This document shows, in pieces, positions 47,526 through 57,151 of a stretch of DNA of 64,000 bases. The translations under genes were made by a program, and so were the position numbers. The notes under the pieces were generated by a model that was given only the letters and a program-made list of their open reading frames with translations, was not told the DNA's origin and searched no databases. This stretch comes from Stropharia rugosoannulata (lineage: Eukaryota; Basidiomycota; Agaricomycetes; Agaricales; Strophariaceae). Where the stretch lies: positions 372,001 through 436,000 of the forward strand of contig JANCIK010000011.1 in NCBI GenBank assembly GCA_028532985.1, in the 5' to 3' direction. Positions within the stretch are counted from its first letter, which is position 1. Each line of letters opens with the position of its first letter.

Positions 47526-48059
47526 AAATCTTGACTGTCCTCAGTCAATTTCGGGTGCGCGCATCTCATCTTTGATAGCAATTCCCCATTACCCTATTTT
47601 CCTGCCTACGGCCCCGCTACTGCCTTACGCGGTTACTACAGCCCCTCCGCCTGAGTCACTATCTCTATCCATCCTCTTCACTTCCTTTTCAGGTATCCCC
47701 TCCCGACTTTTCTTGACTAGCTTATTTTAGGCAACCGCCACCGCACGCATACGCGCACCGTACTTCCCGCTGACTTCCTTCTTGGGTCTTTTTCCTAGTC
47801 AGGTCTTTTCTTTTCCTTTTCTGAACCTTGCTGGACCTTCTTTTGGCGCTACGCTGTTCTAGCATATTGCCGGTAAGTTTACTCGACATGCGCTCATCGC
47901 CGTCCGCTTCCCTCATACTCCAGAATTTTCCGCCGCCCTTTTCTCCAAACTTATATACACCTCCCTGAATTCTTTTCAGCCCATCTCTCCTCTTTTCACC
48001 CTGCCCTTCCTGCTGCTTCCCTTCTCCTCCAACTTACCCTGGCATCTCGTCGCGATTTC
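47526..48059 (+). promoter_or_regulatory. Upstream region of antisense gene A
   Basis: The ~540 bases hold TTATATACAC at 47,951, about 105 bases before the ATG at 48,060, a likely TATA box. Long C/T-rich stretches (47,960-48,040) precede the start, a common feature of basidiomycete promoters. One TGCGCGCA lies at 47,556. Transcription here runs against the retroelement RNA. Confidence 0.5.
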
Positions 48060-50052
48060 ATGGCCTTCAACCAGCGCAGCTCCCTTCGCAAGCAGAAGAC
48101 CGCCGCCCGCGAGCGCGAACAATCCGATCATTTCCATCTCCTTCGCCCTGCCCTCGCCCACTATGATACGCTGGAGGATCTGAGCGCGCGCACCGAGCTG
48201 TCTCCAGATGACACTGCTCGATTCCACTCCGTGCGCGAACAGTTCGGGTTCGCGCTTGAACAACACCTTCTTGCCTTCCCTGCCGACGCCTTTCACCATG
48301 CGGGTACGCGCGAGCTCATCCTCCTACTCTCGTTGCTCGCGTTCGAAGATGACGACCCCGTGTACAGCTGGTCTTCCTCAGACCCAACTCAGCGCACCGT
48401 ATGGTATACGGAGTCCGATCTCGAGCCCGTAAGTAATTATTCCTTCTTGTTTTGCTGCGCTACGCTCATGCTCTCTTAGCTGCCATCTTATAAGCGCGCG
48501 TTTCTCACCGCGTTTCCTTCCTCCTGGTCCCCTGGGTCTCTACCCGAGCCCCGCATTCCATACATCCCTTTCGAGACAAACGACCGTGACGTGGAGATGA
48601 CTGGCCCAGAGGGGGAGGCGGTGGTTCCTCCCACAACTGTACCCGCGCCCCCTCCAGTGCCCTCGCGTGCTTCGTCCACACCCCCGCCTCCTTCTCCTTC
48701 GCCGGAGCCTCCTGCGCGCACCTCCCCGGTCCCACCTGTTCCTGCTCCCGCAGCGCCTGCCAAACACAAGCGCGCATCGCTTGTGCCAATCTCCTCCTTG
48801 CCGGTTCCCCCAGTCCCTAAGGCGAAGCGTCCGCGCACCGTAGTCGCCACCCCTGGGAACGTTCCTCTTCTCATTGGCCTTCGTCTTATACTTGACGCTT
48901 TTCTAGTGGCACAGGAGGCAGTGGCGGGTCCTTCCCGTACGCGCACTTCCGCGCCGGCGTCCTCTTCTCGTACGCGCACCCAGGTCGCGCCTTTGTTGCC
49001 CTCCTCGAGTGGGGTGACAGAGCTCTCGCGCCTCGAGGGCGTGGACTCTTCTAAAGTGGCTTACGAGTCCACTTACCCCGTCTACAACCTTCTCCCCGGC
49101 GTATATTCTGCTTCGCTCGCGGTGGCCGGCAAGCCCCTCCCCACTGCTATTACTATGGCGCAACTCCCTTCTGAGGGGCAGTTAGATGCTGCCGTAGTGG
49201 TACGTTCTTTTCTTACTTTCCTTTTCCTTCTTTGACTTATTCATTTTGCACACTCAGCCCGGTTTCGCTTGTTCCTTGTGCGACCACTCTTCTGGCACTT
49301 CCAAATCGGCCCCTCACCGTCTCTTTTGTCTCCTGCGCGGCCCAGGCAGGAAATGCGCCAGCTGTCGCTTGGGCAATCAGGGCCCTTGCCTGCAGGCTAT
49401 GCCTGGGCCTGAGTTGGATCGCGCTCTTGAGGGGTCATCTGGCTGGCATCGGACTTCTCCCCGCGGTGCGCGCATTCCTACTAGTTGTTTTCTTTTGACT
49501 TATCCTTTTTCTTTTCTAGAACTTCGTGCTGCCTTCGATCGTCTCGAGGCTTTCAGTCAACAAGCGCGTGCTCTAGAGGAATCGCGTCGCGGCTTACAAC
49601 GCCTCTACTTTGCGGAGCTGATTCTGCTGGTTCAGCTCGCCCAGGCCATGGCTGCCACCATGCCCACCAACGTCATTATCGGTTCTCGTTTCGCCGACTG
49701 CGAAACCTTCGACGCGCTTCGCGCTATGAACCTTGACACCCTCTGCGCCGCGTACGATGCGCTCTGCCAGCCTCTTGACTCCAACGAGCCCATCGCATTC
49801 ACTCCTCTATCCTCTTTCTTTGACCCTGAACATCCTCGACACGATCCTGCTACCTTCGTGCCCGTTCCCCAACCGTCCACTGCTACCAAAGCCCACGCAC
49901 CGGCTCCTTCCAAGGCCAAGTCATCCAAGGGCAAAGGAAAAGGGAAAGGTAAAGCTCCTGCCCGTCCTTACAAGTCCTCTTCTGTGGTCGCCGAAGAGTC
50001 GAATCCCGAGGCTTCTGCTGAGGAAGAAGATGGCGATAATATGGAGGCGTAA
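48060..50052 (+). CDS. Antisense gene A: six-cysteine basic protein carried by the retroelement
   Basis: Exons 48060-48428, 48480-49199, 49258-49465 and 49520-50052 give 609 residues with no internal stop. The order is: a charged helical N-terminus (MAFNQRSSLRKQKTAARERE); a Pro-rich linker with basic KRPR-type patches; a six-cysteine block starting at 49,270, spaced C-x2-C-x15-C-x8-C-x2-C-x7-C; a helical segment (LRAAFDRLEAFSQQARALEE); and a basic Gly/Lys tail with an acidic end. The layout parallels KDZ gene K1. The third intron (54 bases) has donor GT inside a TGCGCGCA and is in frame and stop-free, so it may be retained. No retroviral protein resemblance was seen. A nuclear DNA- or chromatin-binding role is inferred from composition. 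Confidence 0.7.
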
Positions 50053-50536
50053 GCCTTGCTGCGGGGCGCGCATTTTGGCGCTTGTTTTCTCCTTTTTTAC
50101 TTCTTGTTTCCTTCCTACTGTTCTATCTAGCATATGTAGAATAGCTGTGTTTTACTATTATATGCTTTCTAATGATTTTCTTGTCTCCTTCTTGTGTGAT
50201 CTTTAAGTTCTCTCTAAAACATCTAATAGCCTGGTTTCTTTTGAGCAGTTACAAGTGCCATGCGCGCATATGACCAATGTCCACTTGCTTGTATGTGCCC
50301 ACTAACTTCTGCTCCTGTCTTTCTACTGTGGGCGAGTATAAGTGCGATGCGCGCATATGAAAGATGTGCCCATGCGTATACGCTAGCCAACTGCTACTTC
50401 TGTCCTGCCCTTTCGACCTTTTGTATTATCTCCTTATCTCCTTAAGCTCCTAGATTTATCTCTGCTTGGCTGGGCCATCTCTCCCCCCCACTATAAATTC
50501 AACTGTCCCCAGTTGACAGTTTCTTTACTGCCTTAC
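50053..50536 (+). promoter_or_regulatory. Spacer with PPT-like tract and TATA box before antisense gene B
   Basis: Two GATGCGCGCATATGA-type words (50,259 and 50,346) resemble the LTR word at 47,176. At 50,477-50,515, ATCTCTCCCCCCCACTATAAAT and CAACTGTCCCCAGTTGA match the LTR/PPT junction at 47,511-47,548 (~80% by eye). TATAAAT at 50,492 lies about 40 bases before the ATG of gene B. So this spacer is a duplicated relative of the LTR-PPT region, now placed as a promoter. Confidence 0.55.
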
Positions 50537-51017
50537 ATGTCTCTCCGATATCAGCGCACTGCTGTCGCTCGCCAATTCACTGTTTTACTGAGACAACTCG
50601 CCATTCATGCGGAGCTCGCAGAGGACTGCAACAACGGCCCTTTTCACTTTCCTCTACAGTCTGCTCAGTCCCTCGTGCGCGCACTGGTAAAGTCCTTATG
50701 CTCATGCAAGCGCTTCCTCTACTGATGTTTTCCTCCAGGATCGCATTACACTGCCTTTGCGCTTTATCGACTTCAACCGCCAATTCCTGTCTTTAGTCAT
50801 GACGATCGTGTTTTACGAAGGCCGCGCTCAGCGCAGATTCAGCGATGATCATTTCGATGCGCGCATGCTCAGCAACGCCGCTCTTCACATTCTCGATCGG
50901 TACAGCCATCTTGGCATGCCTTTTCACAATCTCCCACCCTCGGAACCAACAGGGACCGCCCTTCTAGACGTAGATCCCGACGCTGCCCTTGTAGTAGATG
51001 ATATTAGCTACGATTGA
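50537..51017 (+). CDS. Antisense gene B: small helical protein of unknown function
   Basis: Exons 50537-50686 and 50739-51017 give 142 residues, starting MSLRYQRTAVARQF. The content is mostly helical, with an acidic C-terminus (DVDPDAALVVDDISYD). The 52-base intron has a GTAAAG donor 3 bases after a TGCGCGCA. No family is recognised. Only 17 bases separate its stop from the start of gene C, so B and C may be one transcription unit or a mis-split single gene. No splice pair that fuses them in phase was found. Confidence 0.55.
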
Positions 51018-51034
51018 GCCCGTGCGCGGCTCTG

Positions 51035-51637
51035 ATGGATCGTTTAGTGATATATATGATCCCTCAAATGAACATGTCTTTTATCATCATGCCCTCCTTC
51101 AATACCGAAAGTAATCTCCTTCAACGCGCAAGGTCCGATCCTTCCTTCTTGCGCTTGGCTGCTCTACCCAAGCGGGCGCTAGCTGATATTCCGCTCGATG
51201 ACCATGAGCGCGTCTGCCGCATCTACATAGGCGCCCTTCATTTTATTCTTGAGGCTGCGACTGAACCGCTGCTCCCCATGACCATCTGCCTAGACATGAT
51301 GCGTCACGTTCAAGACCATGCGGTGCGCGCATGTCCCCATTCTTCAGCCTTTTCGTGCACAGCTCTGACATCTTTGTAGCGGGCTCTGGCGCTGACCGAA
51401 GCTACCTGCCACTCGCCCCGCATCTCGCACTTGTGCGCTCAACTTCACTATAGCGAGCTCGTCCTCCGCTTGTGCGGCACTACCGATGCTGAGCGCTACG
51501 GCACCCTCCCTCACTCTGAACACTTCCAACAACTTCATTATGCCGCCCAGGTCTTTTATCAGGAAGAATTCTTTCCTGTAAGCCTCTTCTTCCCATGCGC
51601 TGCGCTGACCCTGACAATCACTTCTTAGGATGTCTAA
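51035..51637 (+). CDS. Antisense gene C: small helical protein of unknown function
   Basis: Exons 51035-51322, 51380-51577 and 51629-51637 give 164 residues. The donor of intron 1 (GTGCGCGCA) is itself the TGCGCGCA motif. The last exon encodes only Asp-Val-stop. Leu/Arg/Asp-rich helices (SFLRLAALPKRALADIPLDD; LHYSELVLRLCG) dominate. An upstream ATG at 51,035 is used because the frame is closed before it, but MSFIIMPSF at 51,071 is an alternative start. Function unknown. Confidence 0.5.
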
Positions 51638-52131
51638 TTCCCGAACTGACATTTTGCTGTCTCTTCATTGATAACTATCTATAGTCATAGCTAGCATCTA
51701 TTTCTTGGTACATGTGTCATGACCCTGTATTTGAAATAAGACTGTCGGGTAACATTGTTATGCATTTTCGGCTTCAATCTCAAAGCGGACATCAATTTGC
51801 CAAACGGGGAAAGACCTGCATCTCTTTTGATGCGCGCACCCTTTTTGCTGCGATGCGCGCACGATCCTCCCACCTCTTGTCGCTATATGGGCTCTTGTAT
51901 TCAGGTCCCCTCCATCCCACTCAATCTCCGTGAATGTAACGTCAGACAGGTGTAGCCCTGTGCTATGACCCATCTGGACCTTTTGTTGAGTCCCTCTTTT
52001 CTTAACTCCTTGGGCCTGCTGCTCAGTCACCAGCTGCGCGCAGCGCTGATCATCCCAGTGAATGCTATATAAGCGCTCGCCGTCTCTGTATGAGTGCATC
52101 GCATCTTATTCCTACTTTCTCAACCACCACT
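51638..52131 (+). promoter_or_regulatory. Spacer and promoter of antisense gene D
   Basis: It carries TGCGCGCA at 51,831, 51,854 and 52,035 and a TATATAAG at 52,066, about 65 bases before the ATG. No coding frame is supported in the spacer. Confidence 0.5.
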
Positions 52132-53448
52132 ATGGCTACTACTCATGCTCCTCTTTTCAACTTCACCAATGTCAAGCATCAGCTCTCGCTGATCCAGGAC
52201 ATTCGTGGGTTGGCCTCTGCCACTCCTGCGAATTACACCGGCAGCCTGGAGCTGCTTGCTGTCGATTTGGTGCGCGCATCGCGCGGTTCCCTTGTTGTAT
52301 GTTACTGACTTCGTCTGGCACGATTGCAGAACCGCTGGCGCGACGCGCACGGCGGTATCACTCGCGTTATAAACAACAATGAGGCTATCGAGATACTCAA
52401 TGAGACTCGAGCCATATATATGTCGCTCGAGGCTGACCACCACATTCGCTCCTTCTCCCCTGCCGCCAACGCATTTATCAACTTGCATGAACAAGTCCTC
52501 AAGGCTAAGGCTGCCGCTTCTCGTCAGCGCACCCATACCCCTACTGGACCGGTATGTTCATCTTCCTTCCCTAACCCTTTCTAGACTTAATCTCCCTTTT
52601 GATGCGCGCAGCGCAATGTTCGCGTTCTTACGCGTTCCGCAACTGCGGACCTTGAGACCGCCTCCGCGCCTGGAGGTACTACATCTCCTGACTCTGACGA
52701 TGACAAGGTGTGGCTAACCTTAGTTTCTTTACCAGACATCACTAACATGCAACTTTACATGCTCCTCAAAAAGATGGCCCTTGACGATAAAGTTGAAGCC
52801 GTAACTGAGGGAGGTCCTCCCAGCAGGCAGCATACACCCGAGCCGAGCCCTAACAAGAAGCGCACCGCGCCACCTGATACTCCCAAGCAGGTGTGTGTTT
52901 GACTTGTCTCTGCTGCGCGCACTTAGATTCTTATAGAAATACCAGCGCGAGCGTGGAGACACTCCCGGTTACCGCTCTCGTCCCCTTGGTCGAGGCATGA
53001 CTTATCGTCAGACCGAGCTTCGTCGCTCATTCCGTGACGCCGCCGCAGGTGAAGCCTCTCCTAAGAAAGCCAGACTGGGCTCAGAGGGCGTTCCTATGTT
53101 CCCCGATTCTCCTTTTATTATGCAAGGTGTGCGCACCGCACCACTCTCTTACTAATCTTTTCTAACCCTTCTCCCTCAGGCACTTCTCTCGTTTTGGACA
53201 ATGACAAGGTCAATGCTTGTCTTGATGCCGCCGCTAACCTCCTTAAGGAGCCCCTTAATACGGGTAACCCTTCCGAGTTGGTGACGCGCCGCCTCATTGG
53301 TGATTTACAAGCAGAGATCATTTGTGATCTCCACAAGGTCGACTTCATCCTCAAGCGCCGCGCGCTCCTCGTCAAGCAGCTTGTCATCTTGCAGCGCAGC
53401 CTCGACGTTACTGGCGTTACTGCCACCGAGGACAAACCGGCCCAGTAG
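52132..53448 (+). CDS. Antisense gene D: helical/basic protein of unknown function
   Basis: Exons 52132-52269, 52330-52551, 52612-52707, then from 52708 or ~52774 to ~52890, ~52938-53126 and ~53181-53448. GTGTGG...AAG at 52708-52773 is 66 bases, in frame and stop-free, so its splicing is uncertain. The start is MATTHAPLFNFTNVKHQLS. The middle is Ser/Pro/acidic (TSPDSDDDK, SPNKKRTAPPDTPK), then an Arg-rich stretch (YRSRPLGRGMTYRQTELRRS), ending in a helical domain to the stop. Donor of intron 1 and acceptor of intron 2 both overlap TGCGCGCA. It converges on integrase, with 127 bases between stop codons. No family is recognised. Confidence 0.6.
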
Positions 53449-53575
53449 ATAGCCTGGCTCAATGTGCGCTGCGCGCCTTAAAGGGGCGTCTGTAGCTAGC
53501 TCTCTTTGTATTCCCCATCTTCTTTACCCAATATATTATATTGTGGTCACTTTTCTTCCTACGGAGCTCGCACAT

Positions 53576-54613
53576 CTAAGTGTCTTCTTCGCCCCAGTCA
53601 TCATCGTCTTCTTCATCTTCTTCCACTGTAAGCGCACCGCTACCCGAGGGTACACCGGGCTCATCAAAGATATAATCTTTGGGAATAGCTGGCTCATAGT
53701 CCGGTGCCTCTAACATCTTAGCGAGGTTCTCCTTGGTCTGATCAATTATATCATCCAGACCGTCCGGTAAGCGCAGCTGCCTTCGTGCAAAGTAGGGAAT
53801 GAGGCGGAATGCCGCCACCTTATCCTTCAACACAGAGCCATCCATCTCTGCCACTAAGTACGCTCCACCATCTTTTCGTGCGATAATGATGTAAGGCCCG
53901 TTCCATCGTGCGAGCATCTTACGGTTCAGACTGGATTCTATGCCCGAGTTCCTCATTAACACCACATCTCCTGGCTTAAACACATAGTCACGGATTTTAG
54001 CCGAGTGCTTCTTTTCAAATGCTCTGATCGCATCTCTTTTTGTTTTTGATACTCGTGCGCGCATCTCCTCTACTGTGTCGCAATGCTTGGCTAGTGCGCG
54101 TGCGCGATACCCTACTAACTCCTCCGTAGTCAGTACGCGATCTGGTAGTTTCACCAGCCAAGTCGCTTCTGCTATGTCGAATGGTAGTATGGGGTGCGCG
54201 CCCGTTACCATGAAGAATGGGGAACACCCGAATCCTCGTCGCACAGTGATACGATCCGCCCACAACACATGGTAAAAGAATCTACTCCAACGCTTATGCG
54301 CGCCTTCTGTCCCTCCACACGCTTTCCACAACATCTGTCTTATGTCCCAATGAGGACGCTCTATTTTTCCATTCGCTTGCGAGTTGTACGCGGAGATAGT
54401 AATCCCTGTAATCCCATACTTCTTTTCTAAATACTTGAGCGCTGCGCGGAACGGTCCACCGTTATCTGTGATGATTTCTTGTAGACAGCCCCAACGGCAG
54501 ATAATGTCCTCGAATATCCACTGCGCTATCGCACGGGCATTCTCTTTCTTTAACGGCCGCCCTTCTGCCCATGAGCTCAGCGCACATCTTCCGTGCACTA
54601 TGTAATTATACCC
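53576..54613 (-). CDS. pol: Integrase, C-terminal two thirds (part of pol, separated by insertion)
   Basis: It resumes at GYNYIVHGRCALSSW after the insertion. It contains the retroviral-type integrase core with TDNGGPF (second Asp) and YNSQANGKIERPH, whose Glu is the third catalytic residue. A C-terminal domain follows (KPGDVVLMRNSG, WNGPYIII) and an acidic tail. The first catalytic Asp lies in the other part at ~57,180. Without the insertion the two parts would read in one frame. As it stands, integrase is split and this copy is unlikely to integrate by itself. Confidence 0.85.
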   Translation of the reverse strand, partial: GYNYIVHGRCALSSWAEGRPLKKENARAIAQWIFEDIICRWGCLQEIITDNGGPFRAALKYLEKKYGITGITISAYNSQANGKIERPHWDIRQMLWKACGGTEGAHKRWSRFFYHVLWADRITVRRGFGCSPFFMVTGAHPILPFDIAEATWLVKLPDRVLTTEELVGYRARALAKHCDTVEEMRARVSKTKRDAIRAFEKKHSAKIRDYVFKPGDVVLMRNSGIESSLNRKMLARWNGPYIIIARKDGGAYLVAEMDGSVLKDKVAAFRLIPYFARRQLRLPDGLDDIIDQTKENLAKMLEAPDYEPAIPKDYIFDEPGVPSGSGALTVEEDEEDDDDWGEEDT

Positions 54614-57151
54614 CATCAGCAAATCTGGACCTTACTATACACTGTTATGTAGTATTATATAGCACCATAGCACCATAGTAAGGGTTCTTGTCTATTTAAT
54701 ACTCCATAGAATAGGCCCATCACTATATAGTATCCAGGCTACTCTACATAGTATTGTATAACACTCTGTAGTACTACATACATTAGGCTATATTCTATAT
54801 AATGCAAGCATAATAGGAGTACTTGCCATGGCTGATTAGAGCAAGTAGTCCTCATTTGTTTTCATATCAGAGAACATAATGTATATGACATACTACCAAA
54901 CTAATACAGGATACATACTAGTTGAGTAATCAAGAAAGTACTTAATGATAGGACGCTTAGGAAGATGGAAAATCTGCTCGGAATGACGCGTTTAAGGGCT
55001 TGTTAGAAAGCTTGAATTGACGCGAAGACACTCCAAAAAACCGCGAGGCAATTGCAGGAGTCGTTCCGGACTTAGAGCCAAATTAGTCCAAGACAAAGAG
55101 ATGGAGGAGGACATGACTACTCACAGGCATCCAGAAATCCCAAAATTTGTGTGAGGGATGCGTTCAAAGACCAATTGAAGGGTGCATAAGCATGCAAAGT
55201 TACAAAAGTTTCTGTTGAAAACTGAAGGGGGGAGATGATATTCAAGTCTTCAACAGCAGTTATATGGTCATCAGGGAGGTCGGATATTGAGGGCGTATCA
55301 GACCCCGCAAACTGGACTATTAGTTTATTACTATCTGTAGTAGAAGACTCCAAAAAAAATCAGGCAAAAATACGAACAGGAACCCAAGATATGAAGTACT
55401 TTACCTAGAGGGGGAAGGGGGAGGAGGACCACATGGAGGTTTTTTGGATTTCAAGCAGCAATATGGAGCGTTTGAGGGCTCATTGGAAAGCTACAATCAA
55501 GGTGAATTCAGCATTCCAAGAATTGAAAAGATGCGAGACAAACCTATGTCAGAATCACTGAAATACATCAGAACTCCGAAGTTGACCAATAACTTGAGAT
55601 GGAGGACGCTTCGTTGCTCCATAAATCAAGCCGTTGCCGGGGCAGGTAGCTAATAACGTTAAGTAGGATTTCCCAAAGTTTGAAGTGCTCAGGACAACTA
55701 GAACCGCACCTATGAATTAATTTGTCACACCTAGGGGAAGGAGAACACCCAGATTAAGATCACCCTTAAACTCGTCAAATCGCGCAATGAATGGTACTGT
55801 TGGATAGGTATTAATAAGAAGAATTAGGAAATGTAAAAATCATACTGTTTGGCCGAGTATTGACAAATATATGAGGGAAAATGCGTCCTAGGGGCACTTG
55901 ATATCTATAAGATGGTACATAACAAGTACAGGATGAATTACAGTGATCTTGCAGACGGTTAGCAGAGGAATAAATAGGTCTTAAAGGTTCAAAAGGAATT
56001 GAGGATAGAGGTGGCCAGTGTCCGGAGTTATGGCACTTTCAAGCAGAGGCAGTCCAGGGGCAGGAGGAGCACATCACGGTTGGACAGCTTCCAGGCGTCA
56101 GAGTCGAACGTTTAAGGGCTCGATGGAATCTCCTAATGCCCAGGAGCTCATATGTGAAAAGAACGACACAATAAACCCAACACATACCTTTAGAATTGAT
56201 AAAACATCGGAAATTGGGGAAGGAGGGCAACATAGCCGGTTCTCGCCTTCCAGCCGACCAAATCCATTGGTCTTGAGCTCGTTAGAACCGCATAATTGCC
56301 CACAATATGAATATGCGGTGACCGAGGGCTCGGAGGAAACAGACAAGATAGAAAGTGGTGAAATGTTCCAATAGGGGTCGCAAAATGATGATCAGTTTGC
56401 GGATTGAATACAGGTCTATTTGGGACGTTGTTGGGTGCGTTAGAAACGTATAAATGAGCTGAAGACGTACAAAGAAACCGTTTGATAATGCGGTAAATAG
56501 TTTCAATGATATGAAGCGATCTCTATAGGAGTATACACTCATTCTATCCACATTTGCCCTCCTGACATAAAGCCAAGCCCTATTCATGATCTAACAAGGT
56601 AGCATCCACAAAGTAATGCCTGAGTAGAGTGGAGCCTAAGCATACAAGTAAAGCTGAGGGAGGGGGTTGGGGAACATGAGAGTGAAGTGCAAGTGAAGTC
56701 CGAAGGGGACTTAGGATTTGCGAGCTTTGACAAGTCACGTGATAATTCCGGAGCAGTCGACTCTAAGTCAATTCACCACTAAGGTACAATGACAGTATTT
56801 TCCCTGTATCTCAGTCAATTTTCAACCAATAATCTAGAAATTTTGGCATTGTAATGCTTAATTATATGGATACTGAATTGCACAACTTTCAAAGCTCAGA
56901 TAAACACCCTTCCACCTGTATCAGATTGACTCTATTGTTGCTCTACTGGTATACTAAATTCAATAGTGCTAAGCCTAAGGGTTTTTATGAATTATGAAGT
57001 AATATAACATACTATATAACTAGTATACTTTACTATATAGTGTTATGATACTATGAGCTATTATGAGCTTAGCCTAAGTATTATGTGACACTATGACATC
57101 AAGTGCTATTATTATGACACGCTATGAGAAAATGATCAGATTTGCTGATGC
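54614..57151. mobile_element. 2.5 kb DNA element inserted in integrase, 14-base inverted ends
   Basis: The ends are exact inverted repeats, CATCAGCAAATCTG...CAGATTTGCTGATG. The flanks share only CC (GG on the minus strand), consistent with a 2-base duplication: removing the insert and one GG rejoins integrase in frame. Both ends carry ~150 bases of AT-rich words such as ACTATATAG and TATGATACTATGAG. The interior (about 55,010-56,700) holds diverged ~550-base-spaced units with GTTTAAGGGCT...GGAAAGCT and GGAGGAGGAC...CAT. No transposase frame is present, so the element is non-autonomous. It has no TGCGCGCA, unlike the surrounding retroelement. Confidence 0.75.
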
